A DNA stretch of 64,000 bases from contig OY848918.1 in assembly GCA_963693285.1 (NCBI GenBank), positions 16,728,785 to 16,792,784 on the forward strand, given 5' to 3'. Of the stretch, positions 24,302-37,030 are shown piece after piece (the first letter of the stretch is position 1; every line of letters begins with the position of its first letter). The position numbers were made by a program, and so were the translations under genes. The stretch comes from Xestospongia muta. Lineage: Eukaryota > Porifera > Demospongiae > Haplosclerida > Petrosiidae. Under the pieces are notes generated by a model. That model did not search any database and had not been told where the DNA came from. It was given only the letters and a program-made list of their open reading frames with translations.

Positions 24302-25789
24302 TTTGAAAAGTATTGGTCCTTAGCTGTCACTGTTCCTATGTCAGGTGTCTATAGATAATATAGGAAGTAGGTTACATAGATAGTAATAACTATATACTAC
24401 ATTGGAATGAGGAAACTCTACTAACTAAATCAACTGTAACCTAATTATTGTAAGATGAGAGTATACTGTCTGTCTACTAACTACTACTATATGTAATAGA
24501 TATACACTCACACTATGTATATACTGTACACTATATGATATCATTGGATACTAATAATATTCAACGCTTTAGTAGTAGAATAGAATATAGAATTTGATCT
24601 ATTAACTTGCTCTTCTTGTGTGACAGCGTTGTTTGGCGGTTGTCTATGGCAACTCGGTGACACGCCCACCAATATTAATTACTGGGTTAAGGAATGCAAT
24701 TAGTATTATCATTACAAATACAAAACTCTCCCTCAATACTGTACAGTTGTTAACACTAGAGTATTCTATTATACTATATAACAGTACCTGACTACATAAT
24801 ATAATATATATAATATACAACTAGAGGAAAATTAAATTAGAACTATTATATAACAGTACTGGTTTGATCATAACACAGTCCTAATTAGGAGGACTATCCA
24901 TGGCTTTTTTGAGTACTAGTGTTTGTAGAAATATAAATATATTGTATAGTCAGTAGAAATACATGTGATCTAGTCACAGTGTGTTAATGAAATAGAGAAA
25001 TACTGAGGAAACACTTATCTGAAAAATACTATCTAGTCAATGACAAACCATATTGGAATAAATAATAGATCTCTGAATACAAGGAGTAATAATTGTTTAT
25101 TGACTTTATAGTTTTGACTATTTTCTATGGCCACAATCAGAATAGGTTAGTAAGAAACTTCACATTGATACTCAAAATGATCATACAGTTAGCGGTGACA
25201 GGTAGCTAACACTTGATTGCTCTAATGTTAAACCATTGACAATAGTAGGTACTTAACCACATCACTACTTCCAATAAACAGTATATAGTCATAACAAACA
25301 AGATGATCTTTATCAGTGACATTTTACAAATTTTTGAAATTCATATATTAATGATATAAAAGGACAATTCTTTAGTGGCCTTGTGTGTTAAATGTTACAA
25401 ACAATGAAGGAAGTCAGCTTCAAATTAACATGAGTTGTTTTGTTACTTTTGAAATTAGAAGCTAAGAATTAGAGAGAATCAAAATAATTATTGATATATG
25501 GTATATTACATTAGTAATTGTCTAGTTTGGCTACTCTTTTTATGCCTGCTTCACTTTTGCCTACTCTAGACAAATTTGTCTGTTTTAACCTACTATTAAT
25601 TATTAAACGTTATCAGTAGTAGCGGTGGTGGAATTGTTGACAGTATTAATTGCAATTAGCTATATTGTCACCTAATGAATATTATTAAAAATTAATTAAC
25701 AAGTACGTTATCAAGTTTGATTACACTATCTACACATTCATAAATGTTATATTATTCTCTTCAAAATCAATATATTATAAGTGTTTATT
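24302..25789. promoter_or_regulatory. Presumed 5' flank of gene 1
   Basis: AT-rich, without a gene. A local GC-richer patch at 24620-24665 contains the imperfect inverted motif gttgtctatggcaac (24639-24653), which resembles an RFX X-box with one mismatch. Such a patch upstream of the start codon is a candidate promoter or first non-coding exon, but no TATA box or transcription start can be assigned. Confidence 0.3.
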
Positions 25790-26372
25790 AACAGAAAGTC
25801 ACAATGTACTAAGAAATTACTAGTTCTTTTAAGATGCATACAGTTTAGAAAGATAATGTAATCTATTTTTCTAATTCATCTATCTATTTGTCTATTGGTA
25901 CTATTTAATATATGCCTGTTTTTATAGACATCTACTTATTTATTCGTTTGTTTGTCCATTTATCTGGTGTTAATCCATTCATCTATTCATTTATCTATTA
26001 GGTCCAGTTTAATGTTAACACAAGATACAACTTGTGACATAATGAAGTACTCAATGTGACATTATGTATAATGACCTGTTCAATTTGTGATCAATACATA
26101 CTTAAGTTATGATAAACTGGACTTTTTAAGATCAATTTAAATATATAAGAACTTACATATACTTACAGTACAATTATATATTTACAAGTCCATGAAATAA
26201 AATAGTAATAAAATAGAGTATATATATTACATGTGACATACATAATAATAACCAGTGTTCATGCTGAGATCAGAAACTTGCTGTTTTTGTTGATGAAGGA
26301 ATTGTCCATACCCTCAGACTCTTAGTTAGCCATTTGTACTATGAGGTAGATTTCCATAACATCTGGGAGATC
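25790..26372. repeat. Diverged copy of a LINE-linked repeat
   Basis: Colinear with 62560-63340 and with the copy at 27740: shared text includes gttcttttaagat, ttcatctatctat, taggtccagt, cataatgaagtactcaatgt, ttatgataaactggactttt and ccagtgttcat. This copy lacks the reverse-transcriptase segment that follows in the other two and is clearly more diverged. Confidence 0.7.
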
Positions 26373-27739
26373 TTCTGCTATTCTACTTCTGATCTGTTAG
26401 TTTGGTTTGGATAATGATGAGGAGAATAGACAGTTGGCGTACAGCAGTGGTGTTGAGATATATATCTAGGATAATATTTCAAAAGGGATGCTTTGATTAG
26501 TTTCCAATTGGAAATGCTATGAAATTACAGGTACAATATAGCAACAATATAGCAACATGGATGCCTATAGCTGCTTGGAGTCAATAGAGGTAAGTGAGTT
26601 ATAGTGATAAAAGTATAACCTATAACTCTCCAATGAATAGTATAGTATTAGAGCTGGATATTATACACAAGATATTGTACTATCTAAATTCATAAGGACA
26701 ACTACAATTCTTGCATTGATAGAGATTATAATTGATTTGGGGTAAGACATTGAATCTTTCTTTCAATGCATTTTAGTAGATAGTCTGAACCATCCCTTCA
26801 AAGGCACAACAAATTGGTTCACAATGTCAGAAAACATACAAATTATTTTAACTAATAACATTGTTAAAATATTTGGCACACCTCATAAAAAAAGAAAACA
26901 ATTAAAGATCTACAAATTTATTACTCCTGTCAACTAGAAACTGCTACATAACATTGGTAAATATTAAATTGAAGCACTATAGAGGTGTGAGTCTCTCAGA
27001 CTATGGGACAGTTGGTCCAGAAGTTTCAAAGAATGATATTTTAGGTGGTGTTTCATTAGACCCAATAATGTTAATATATTAGGCTTATTAATAATAATTG
27101 TAATTTGTAATTATATTTACCCTTTATTTCCTTCCAAGCATTATCATCACTCTTTTCTCCACTTTTTCTCCCTGTCTCTTGATTATTATCACACCTCTAC
27201 ATTTACCTCTCCTTATTGGTACAACTCTTCCTCTTCATCTAGGTACATCAGTGTTTATATTGCACTATTCAATAACATCACTACCATTGCTCCTACACTT
27301 ATCACTTGCTTCACTCCATTCCTCACCACTTGAGTCTGAACCTGAATCATTTTTTTTCTCTCTGTGTCAATAACTGACCATCATTCCAACACCTCACTTC
27401 CATTTATCAAAATTTAAAATTTTATAGTATAATGTTAATAAATTTTATTAATAATATACACTTACAATAACTCTAACGAATAAACAATAATTCTACCAAT
27501 TGTGGTTTCACATTATCACAGTTAACACCTAAGATGTCTCAGAAAATAGCTGGTCACTCACGCGTGACAGCAGGCTTTCTTAATTAGCTAGCTATGGTAA
27601 TTCCATGGTGAAAAAATTGCTGAATACACAGAGAATTGGACACAGCAATCAATGAGATTGACACATACATGTAACTAAAGTAGATATATACAGAAGATAT
27701 AAATTATTATATATTGTCAGTTAATGTACATTAAATGAT
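26373..27739. other. Intergenic stretch with a CT-rich tract
   Basis: No confident gene. Around 27120-27370 the plus strand is strongly pyrimidine-rich. In reverse it reads as a Ser/Asp/Glu-rich patch (SGSDSSGEEWSEA), possibly a remnant of an acidic transposon protein, but too short to assign. Confidence 0.4.
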
Positions 27740-28703
27740 ATATTATTGTAATCCTTTTATCTACTTCATCTATCTATGTGTATATTAGTACTTTTACTAT
27801 ATGTATATTTGTGACCATAAATACAAAAATTGTACCTAATATGTAAACAAATTTTGAACAAACACTTCTATAGAATTATTGTTTATTTTGTATTTATGAT
27901 TTCCAGTAAGACAAAGTAATCATAAAGATCAATAATTGAGCTTGTTACCTACTGAATTTGAATAACTTCCTATTCAAGATGGCTGCATAGTAACAATTTG
28001 TATGCAAGTACTTGTTTGAAATTTGTTTGCATGTAAGATACCATTTTGATATTTGTTGTTACATTTTTATAATCAATCCATAATTCTTTTATTTTTGTCC
28101 ATTTTTTGTTGTTAATACTTTTATCTATCCTTTTATCTATTAGGTCCAGTACTCAAGATACAACTCACAACATAATGAAGTACTCAATGTGACATTATGT
28201 GTAATAACCTGTTCATTTTATGATTAATACATACCTAAGTTATGATAAACTGGACTTTATAAAATACATAAGAACCTACATGTACTTACAATACATTTAT
28301 ATATTTACATGTTCATGAAATGATATAGTAATAAAACAAAGTAAATGTATTATATGTACCATATATTATAATGACCAGTGTTCATAATGGAATCATAAGA
28401 TTGATTGATGTCCTTGATGATTAAGAAATCATCCATAACTTCAGTCTTGTGGTCTACTATGAAATAGAATCCCAGGAACCTTGGAATGTCATTTGGATAA
28501 AGGGTACTCTATCTGTGCAACCTTTTTTGATCTAACTAAAGCATTTGACTCGGTTCCACACCAATGCCTTCTTGATGTACTTTTTTCAATTGACATTATT
28601 CATCACCTTATGGTTTGGCTTCAAAGTTATCTCACACTTCAATCTCAGCAGGCTGTTGTTGATGGCTGTTCCTCTTCTAAGAGCTATAACAAGTTTGTAT
28701 AAT
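27740..28703 (+). mobile_element. Truncated non-LTR retrotransposon unit, copy A
   Basis: Near-identical over about 950 bp to 62610-63560. The non-coding 5' three quarters is followed at 28481 by a reverse-transcriptase fragment. Copy A ends abruptly after the CSSSKS codons, whereas copy B continues. Both start at a taatccttttatctacttca block. Confidence 0.8.
28481..28687 (+). pseudogene. Reverse transcriptase fragment (non-LTR)
   Basis: Encodes the block ATFFDLTKAFDSVPHQ followed by LLDVLFSIDIIHHL and WLQSYLTLQSQQ. The FDLTKAFDSVPH motif is the catalytic palm A motif of CR1/L2/Jockey-type reverse transcriptases. Only about 70 residues remain; the YxDD block is absent. Confidence 0.85.
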
Positions 28704-29130
28704 ATATCTATCATTCTATAGTTATATTTAAATGAATCATGGATAATTTAAAAATAATTTAATTTTGTCATTGACAGGTGGTAATGAGATATTTAAATAA
28801 GACAGTCAGTGGTAGGAGCAGGATGAAGAGGAAATGATGTCTATGAAGCTATGATGGTGTTAGAACAATAAAATTGATCTATGACTACTTATTATGAGAT
28901 ATATTAACATATTATATTTTAAAAATGATTAAAAATATTCTGTAATAATCTCATTATTTCTACAATATCTTAATGTCTAATTATTGTCGTATTACATGTA
29001 GTACTGTACATAATACTGAGTATGGTGTTAAAAACTAATGTAAAAGAGCAAATAAAGTGTCTGGTTGTGGTAATAAAGTTAACGATTTAGCAAGTGATAT
29101 ACTGTATCATATGTTGTTGTTAATTGTTAT
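28704..29130. other. Intergenic AT-rich stretch
   Basis: No gene or element recognised. Confidence 0.5.
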
Positions 29131-29390
29131 TAACCCTTTATCTGCGTTATGCAAAAATTGCTCGTTAAGGGCGTGGTGTGGGACAAAAGTGATTGAATCA
29201 ACTACTTATAACTGTTATTCAGTTATTGCGTTTTCTATTTATAGTAGAAGTTTTCTATTTATAGTAAGAGACTAAAAATAGCTTGATGGTCACTCACGAG
29301 CCGTTGTGGGCAGTGTGGATGCACGGCTATGGTTGGAGTTGGTCAAACCTGCCTACTATTCTCTTCATACAAATGGTAAGTTTTTTTACT
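29131..29390. mobile_element. Possible piggyBac-like terminus
   Basis: The sequence ttaaccctttatctgcg starts with TTAA followed by CCCTTTAT, the same opening as the piggyBac-like MITE at 50710, and continues with a similar GGGCGTG block. It lies about 0.7 kb from a piggyBac transposase relic. No matching right end was found. Confidence 0.4.
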
Positions 29391-29791
29391 CACATATTCT
29401 TTAGAAATGGTCTCCATTTTTCTTAAATAAATGTAAGTGTATGAAACAATTTGTTCAACTAACATATAGGATAAATGTTCTTATATATAGTTTTTGAGAA
29501 TATGATACTTCTTAAAACAAGGATGAATGCAAAGATGTATATCACATAATATTACATTCGATGTTGCTTTATTTTCCATTACCAGATTGTCTTCTGCTGC
29601 AAACTTTACATTTCCTTTTTAAGCTGAGGAGTATGAAAAAATGACCACTTAGTCAGTCTGGGATATGTTGTGGTATAGTAGTAAGTGTATTGTAGACTAC
29701 TTAACTGATAAGGTCTTGAGCTAGCTGTAGACAGAAATCGCTATATATGTAAGAGACAATAGCCAGGTTTAGATTCTGTGCCCATGATGTA

Positions 29792-29847
29792 CACATTTAT
29801 TAGAGTGATGTCTAACAAGCTTGTTAGACATCACTCTCATAAATGTG
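29792..29847. repeat. 56-bp near-perfect palindrome
   Basis: The central 36 bases (29802-29837) are a perfect inverted repeat with no spacer, centred on aagctt. With one mismatch the symmetry extends to 56 bases. It lies just past the C-terminal end of the piggyBac relic. Confidence 0.9.
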
Positions 29848-29889
29848 GAAAAAAGTTCGTTTCTACCATTTTAAAAGTGAGAAATATAT

Positions 29890-30375
29890 AACTTTCTATC
29901 CACCTTTTTAGTACCTCCCATGTAGGAATTGCAATGGTAAATGATTGCTGGCTTCTGGATGCTCTCCACTCCTGCTCAGGAAGTACTGGTATGTGTTTGA
30001 AACTTGATTATAGAGTCATCATCAATAGTAGAAGGGTATCCACTTAATTCCAAGTATGCATACAGCATTCTATGTTGAAGTTTCACCTTTCTTTCTCTTG
30101 TGGAATAAATAGGTATTCCTTTTCTGTTTAGCTTGACTGTGCCACAGATTCCAGAACCAGTTTTGTATAGCCATCTACACAAGTATGGACCTGTGTAGTT
30201 ATATTCATCAGCTGTCAGGTAAAGAACAACATGAGTTGACAGTGGTAAATCTCCATTTCAGTACTCAGATTTTCCAATGTAGATGTCCCAGTTCCACATG
30301 TAGCCACTTTTGGCATCAGTAAGTACCCAAGCCTTCATCCCTCATTTGTATGGTTTTTTGGGAAGGTACTAAGAA
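29890..30375 (-). pseudogene. PiggyBac transposase relic
   Basis: Minus-strand blocks in order: LPKKPYK, a stop, GMKAWVLTDAKSGYMW, NWDIYIGKSEY, a stop, HVVLYLTADEYNYTGPYLCR, ICGTVKLNRKGIP, and further down NSYMGGTKKVDR. These match the order of piggyBac (PGBD) transposase blocks: PxKPxxxGxKxW, GYxxxxxxYxGK, acGTvRxNRKGiP and YNxxMGGVDxxD. The final motif has K/V in place of V/D, and several stops are present, so the gene is inactive. Confidence 0.8.
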
Positions 30376-31578
30376 AAGATAGTCAACCATAGAACTGATA
30401 TCCCCTCCTTTTACTACAGTCTTGGTTCAAACAGTATATATGATGAGTAGAACAGACTAATCAGGTGAGCAGTGATTGGTTGAATTTTTAATAAGTGATC
30501 TTATCCAACTTGTACAAAGGAAGTATAGTTATCATTGTATGAGAGATGAAGAAATTAAAATAAGAAAAAAATCTAAAAAAAGAAAAAATCTATGTTGAAA
30601 TAAGCATGACTTTGTGAAAGCTGTCATGGATAAGTGGCCAATTTGTGCACCAATAAATTTGTATAGATGGTGTACTGACGACACCTATAATGATTACTAA
30701 TGTTATAAAATTATAGATCTCTCCTAGAATGAATTGATGTTAAGTAAAATTATGCACTGAAGGTATAGGAAGGTGTTGTAGATGTTCATCAGGAGAGTTG
30801 AGATAATGCTGACTATAAAGGTTTGCTTTCATGTAATATTTCATTAGTTATTGTGTTTATCCATAGTTGATTGAAATAATCAACAGGTCTGCTCATGAGT
30901 TGTTGTCCTGGTTTTACTTGAAATGGAGAAGTAACAGTAGAAGTTGAAGTTTAGAGTAGAAACAGCAGACATAGTAGCAGTAACTGTTACATGTAATAAA
31001 AGTAGTACTATCGTTTTTATCAAAAACAATTGTCATCATCACATAACCAGTACCTTCAAAATCATCATCACTGTAGTTGATATCAATGTCCTCCATCATC
31101 TGATGTAATGTATTTGGATCACTTATACTGAGAAAGTGTGTCATTGGAACTAGAGTTCGATAGAAACCAAAGTATATGTTGTTGAAAATTACCCTTTGCT
31201 GCCAAAGAGTTTCCCCGCTTTGCAATTAAATTGGGTGGGGCTCCAATTAACTAGATAAAATAAATAAATAATAATAGATAAATAGATGGTATTTTAATGG
31301 TAAATATTGATGAGCACTCAATCATTTACAAACAGCACAGGATTAACATACAACAGAGAAAGAATAGCATATGAGATCTTTTTAAAATAGGTATAATACA
31401 TGTATGCAATCATAAAATAATTACATTTCTAAGAATTTAATTAAATAATTTAATTAAGTAATTGATTTAGCCAATTCTAAAAGTGCAAGTAATTAATAAA
31501 GTTCATAAGCATTAAAATATAATATATCATACCTTTATTTTTTGTCAACTAAGTCATGTCAATTTAATCTATCATCAC
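30376..31578. other. Intergenic, with an unassigned minus-strand frame
   Basis: A minus-strand frame at 30914-31225 (103 codons) ends in a low-complexity leucine-rich tail and is preceded by PNLIAKRGNSLAAKGN in another frame. It may be part of the CARD-containing locus upstream, but no domain was recognised. Confidence 0.3.
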
Positions 31579-31866
31579 TTAAATATATAGAAAAGTTGCG
31601 AAGATGCTAGCATTGTATTTGACATGATCCTTTAGATCATCAAGAATCTTATCAAGATGATCTGAAATTGTCTCTCTTGTTTCCTTGTCCTTAACCTTTT
31701 TGTAAATATTCTCAGAAATAACTTCTTTTGAGTACAGTTTCCTGGCTAGGGCAATAGGATCAATATTTAATTCACTCACAATAATATCAGTACATTGAAC
31801 TAATGCCCTTCTACCTACTTCACACAGTGTAAAATTGGAGGTGCTAACACAACACAATGGTGTCAA
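31579..31866 (-). CDS. CARD-like domain fragment
   Basis: A 95-codon minus-strand frame ends with TAA at 31579. It contains VQCTDIIVSELNIDPIALAR, KLYSKEVISENIYKKVKD, ETRETISDHLDKILDDL and HVKYNASIFATFLYI. The helix pattern (L..D....A..L.SK..IS, then T....L..IL..L......F..FL) fits a six-helix Death-fold CARD. CARDs mediate homotypic binding in apoptosis and innate-immune complexes. The first part of the frame (to about residue 15) is unlikely to be coding, and no matching upstream exon was found. It could be a single exon of an unassembled gene or a relic. Confidence 0.45.
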   Translation of the reverse strand: MTPLCCVSTSNFTLCEVGRRALVQCTDIIVSELNIDPIALARKLYSKEVISENIYKKVKDKETRETISDHLDKILDDLKDHVKYNASIFATFLYI

Positions 31867-32559
31867 ACTGTATGGTCTTATACTAGCACCTGTATGCTAC
31901 TGTAGCACTTTGGTGTTATGTCAGCACCTGGTAATCTTATTACAGCACTACTTTATCAATCAGTAAAGTGCTATGTAATTTACTGTTCATTGCCTTACAG
32001 CTAGATGTTGAGATTTGTCTTTAAAAATGTATAATAATAACAACTAAAGTATATTATATTTAAGCACAATATTAAAAGAAGTTTCATATGTGTCAGAATT
32101 AGTTAATGAATATAGTCCATGGACTATATTCATTAGCTAAGAAACTGCATAAACACGAAAATCTTGTATGTCAGTAGACCAAACAAAGTACATTTGTTTA
32201 GTATTTGGACTACAAATGCATGCCTGTGTTCACTGAAAAATAAAGTCTGAAGAAGATGTACTTGTAATAGTACTTCATTTGATACAATGTACACATCAGA
32301 TATTTGTCCAAATGTTAATTCATCACAGTCTGCACTAAGAATGATACATGTACTTTCTTGAAACTTGATACCACTCTGCTTAACCCAATTAGTTCTATAC
32401 TTAAATGAAATACATGTGTTGATAGAAAATTATGATCTCCTGAAATGATTCTTTCCTACAAAGGTGGCAGCATGTTTACTTTCCACATAGGATATGCAGG
32501 AAGGATGTTACCTGTACCTATGCAATAATATTATATCACAAATCCCACTAGAACATGCA
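31867..32559. other. Intergenic, containing a 42-bp palindrome
   Basis: AT-rich. At 32099-32140 there is an inverted repeat with one mismatch and no spacer, centred on ccatgg, with arms gaatatagtcc/ggactatattc. No gene. Confidence 0.7.
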
Positions 32560-33470
32560 CTTACCAGGACTAACATCTAAATCTTCACCTTGCAAGTGTT
32601 CTGCATTTTGACTAAGATAACATTGGTGGAGCTGACGCAGAGCAAGAGAGTAGGTAATATTAATGAAGTTACCAATGATGCAGGAAAGTTGCTTAAAATA
32701 CCTTTTGTTAGCTTCAAATCTCATTGTCCAGTGATGTACAAGTGGACCATATCTGGAATCACAATCATCATTTGAATATCATGGTGTGTATTTACTCTAC
32801 CATTATATGTGGCATATGAATCATGTAGTGAAGTTTCGATGTTATCCAAACATGAGGATATAAATGCTTAAAGTTTTTGTGGTGATCACTAATGAGAGTT
32901 TCTAAGTAGCCACAGTCAAATTAGTCAAATCTTGGAGCAAAGAGAATGTCCATAATTGCCAAAAGGTTTAAGAAATTCTTCCAGTATTCATCATTTATAT
33001 CCAAGTATTAATCATGAAAGTAGAAAACTAGCAAAAGTGTACCCTCAGGAACTTCACTGCCAATGACAAGAGGCAAAAAACGAGCTAGAGTCCACATCTG
33101 TGATGCTAATATGTTATTTTAATGACAACAACACAAAATGTACCACTGACAATTTTGCTTGAAGGATCCATCTATAAGACATGATAGCTCAAGGTGGAGT
33201 AGGTATGTTGTCATCAGTATACTCTAAACTCAAGCTTTTGATTCTGTCATTAATCAGACACAAAGGGAAATAGTTCTTGTCGTGAATTAACACCTACAGA
33301 TGTAGTCATCACAAATACAGCCAATAATTAATACCTTGAGCATATTTTTCATTTCTAAAGATAATACACCCTCTAAGATATCATGCATTATGTCAGGTAT
33401 CATAGCTCCTTCAAATTAGTGAGTGAGTCCAAAGGTGAACGATAGTTAATTCCATACACAGTTGAGTAAT
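32560..33470 (-). pseudogene. Relic of a transposon-like metazoan ORF family (IMHDILEGV / HWTMRFEA)
   Basis: Reading down the minus strand from 33470: HYSTVYGINYRSPLDSL, MIPDIMHDILEGVLSLEMKN, KNYFPLCLINDRIKSLSLEY, MWTLARFLPLVIGSEVPEGT, NDEYWKNFLNLLAIMDILFA, YGPLVHHWTMRFEANK. This order recurs in a family of uncharacterised, probably transposon-derived animal proteins with PDIMHDLLEGV and GPLxxxWTMRFEAKH motifs. The blocks lie in different frames with stops between them, so the gene is dead. Function is unknown; the family link comes from memory of its motifs. Confidence 0.55.
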
Positions 33471-36400
33471 GTTCAGCTAACTGTAGTAGTAATATATCAT
33501 AGATTATATATAATGAAATGGTTAGTTTGTATCAGATGACTACATAATTAAAGTCTTGTGAGATAAACAGACTTTGTAATAATTACATAGTCATGACTTG
33601 TGCACTGATAACTTTGATTAGATGGTAAGCTGATAACAACCATGTTCATTGCTAATACATGAAAGTTATAGAGCTCTCTGAGGTTGAATTTAAGTTTTGC
33701 AAAATCGTGTTCTCAAGCTCTGTGATGTTCCTGAAGATGATCATTATGAAAGGGAAGATATTAACTGCTGACAATAGATGTTTGATGCAATATTTCATTA
33801 ATTAATTTGTTTGTCAATATTTTCTTTAAAAAAATGGAGAAATTCTATTCTAGTGATGTTGCTTGTTAGTCTTGTTTTTCCTTGAAATGGAGTAATACCA
33901 GTAGCGGTAGTAGTAGGAAGTGATAGAACAGTAGTAGAAATTGATGTTGACAATAGCTAGCAGTAGCAGTGATAAAAGTGATGTTACAGAATGTGTTTGT
34001 CAAGTATGTAACAGTGACTGAATTCAATTCATAGTAATACTATGGACACAGTTATATCTGTTAAAATGATTAATTAATCAGTTTACTTGTTTCGACAGAT
34101 TATAAATGCAATCTTTTTTATTTTGACGAGGTCCCTCTATGACGTCAAGAATATATATTTATATACATTAATGCATTTATGTGGAGATATCTACAGTTAC
34201 CATAATCTGGTTCATAAAGCTAAGTATCTGTATTAGCAGATACATTAATACTAAGACTAATGATCCTATAATAAAGTAAACTAAATTAACATATTTCATA
34301 GATAGATGAAGGTAACAAATTTTTAAATATGCTGTATATAATACTGAGTTGACTGTAGGTATCTGGTGCTAATACTTGAATAAGCCTGAGACCTAGAGCT
34401 TGTAATTAAATGAGTACTTGTATCATAAGTAGTGCTGCTAGTAGCTATTTTTATCTTTAACCATTTATACTCAGTTGAGCAATGTATTAAGAAGGAGGAA
34501 TGCCTTGTTAAAATCAAAAAAAACACAAACTGAACTCATCTCCATGCATTTTTAAAGTGTCTGCATCTATTCATCTTTGCAGATGTAGACAGCATTACAT
34601 GCAATCAACCTTTTATTAAATACACGTGGAGTGTTAGAGTGGGAATATTTGGTATATATAGTGTATGCATGTTACTTCTGACAACATTACTAAGTGTATA
34701 GGTCAATAATCAGTTGATGAATTGTTGTAATTAGGAGACTTTGCAATAGATATAACAATGATCAACTTCTATATTGATCTGTTCAGAGACTATAGCTGTA
34801 AGAGATTATTGAAGTCTAGCAGAGACTATTGGTGTTGCTGGAGTGTTTCCACTATATATGGTATACTGTATATAGCAGAACATAGAAAATTAAGAGACAC
34901 ATTGAAGTCTGCAAAAGAGTTTGGAAGACTATAGCTTAGTCAAAATTAATATAAAATATTATGGGACATAATGACAAATTGGAATTAAAGAAAACCATTA
35001 ATTTTGTTGTACATAACATCAAACTTTTCTTTCTTTCATATTCCTGTTTAGAATTGTCGTAGCATTGTTTGTAATCAATGTACTCTAAACTTTAAACACA
35101 TTTAATAATTTTGTTGATATATACAGTTGTCACCACCTTACCATTTTCATTCATTCATCTTGTCATATTATTGACATTGTTCTTATTACTTATTATATTA
35201 TTATTATCAATAATTTGATTATTCCAGTCTTACTTTTACATATTGAGCTTTACTTGAAACAAAACAAGTAGATAAGTTATTAATGAGAGAAAGTATCAAA
35301 ATATTCTAAAGACATTGTCTGTATCAATATGTTCTCAATACATGTATCTAGTTTTAAAGTTCTTTTACACAGAAATATCAGGCTGCCATTCATGGCCAAC
35401 ATGTAATATTACGACGTCAGATTCAGTATTGACAGAGCAACTTTGTCTAGTGGTACTTCACAACTGTTTGGAACTAAAAAACATGCAGTGTTATTATTGC
35501 TCATGTGTATTTATCTAACATTGCTTGTTATAGCATATTGCATTGCTGTGCAACACCTTGACCACCACAACACAACTACTAAATCTAAGAGGTTTAAACT
35601 ATAAAAACCTGTCTGACTAATCACGTTATATAATGAAGTAATTTGCTTACTGTGTTTTGTGCTGCCAAATATTCTATGAAATTTTCCATTGCTCATAATC
35701 ATGCAAAGCACTAAAATGAATCAAGTAATTATTAACAATTTTCTTAGAATTATACTCTTGTTTCATTAATAAACATAAATCATTGATCCTTCACTAATGT
35801 TTAAACTGAATGTGTATCAAGAGGATCAGCTTGCACTGATATTAATATTAACTATACTTTATCTATTATTTGCTTCAAAGGTGATATGTTTGATAAAAGA
35901 ACACTTCACAAGATAGCCAGAATAGAATATCTAGTAAAGTAGAGATGTAAAACTACTTTAACACGACCAAACAAATTACTTTTTTAATCTCTAATAAATG
36001 ATGATCATGAAAGTTAAAATGTGACATGATATGCTGTTTAAAAAGAACCACAGCCAGACCTGAAAAGACACATTGAGTTGTCTAACAATTTAACTAGTAA
36101 ATGTAAAAGGATAAGTTGAATAATGGATGATAGAGATGTACAATGATTGTTGTATGATCATATGTTTACATAATGGATGAATTCATTGATGAATAAACAG
36201 ATAAGGTAAATAAATTGTGGAGGAATTTATTGATTTAAATGAGTATGAATCAATTATAAATATATTTCATGATGGTTCATGTTACACTTATACATGATGT
36301 ATAAGTTATATATGAATGAAGTGAGATTCATTATATACAATTAAGTAAAATATGAAATAACTCAACAACTATGCACACATCCATTCATAGAGTCAACCAA

Positions 36401-36819
36401 TCTTCATGTTATATATATCTTTTTCCTGCTACATATTAATTATTATTGTTTGTAAAACTTTTTTGATCTCAACAAGAATTGTTTTTGAATATGTTTAGCA
36501 CAGCTAAATTAGTAGACTGATAACTGTATAGCTATCTTCATAATTACATTACAAATACATATATCAATGTATGATATTGATGAATATGACAGACTGAGCA
36601 GATTTAGATAAAAGGTATTTTTGCCATACCTTGTAAGTATAGCTGGCTACAGGATAGTTTTTAGAGCTTAGATATTCAGCTAAAAACCAGATAGCTTTAA
36701 TTTGAATTTGAAATGGATCATTCCTTTATTTAAGAAAGGTTGAATATACCATGACTCAAGTTTACTGTAAGCAATTGTGTAATGTTTTACTTGAAGGCAT
36801 ATCTGTATGTCCATATTTA
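33471..36819. other. Gene-poor intergenic stretch
   Basis: About 3.3 kb of AT-rich DNA. Short open frames on both strands show no domain signature and no splice-consistent joins were found. Confidence 0.5.
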
Positions 36820-37030
36820 AAATGCATGTCAGCAGCATCTTTTTGCTGACTACATTGTTTGCTGTTACATCTGTCCCATGAAGCAAGATTTATTGGTTCA
36901 TTCTCCAACAAACTCTCTAGCTTTTTGATATCTTAAGATTGTTTGAAATGGAGGAAGTAGAGAAATTGTCATTAGTGTTAGAATCAGTTCCCAGTAGATC
37001 CCCACTCTCTTGCCATGAATTTGCCATTTA
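36820..37030 (-). pseudogene. Decayed Death-domain exon
   Basis: Minus-strand fragments WQESGDLLGTDSNT and, in a shifted frame, KKLESLLENEPINLASWDRC align with WQEIGNLLGVDSDTVKML and KMLQSWLDNEPTPVTWDHF of the intact Death domain at 43417-43695. Frameshifts and a stop separate the halves. It is a dead copy of the same module about 6 kb beyond gene 2's stop codon. Confidence 0.65.

Noticed and set aside
27179..27373. Plus-strand leucine-rich frame
   Set aside because: It is a by-product of a pyrimidine-rich tract, with no domain or splice context.
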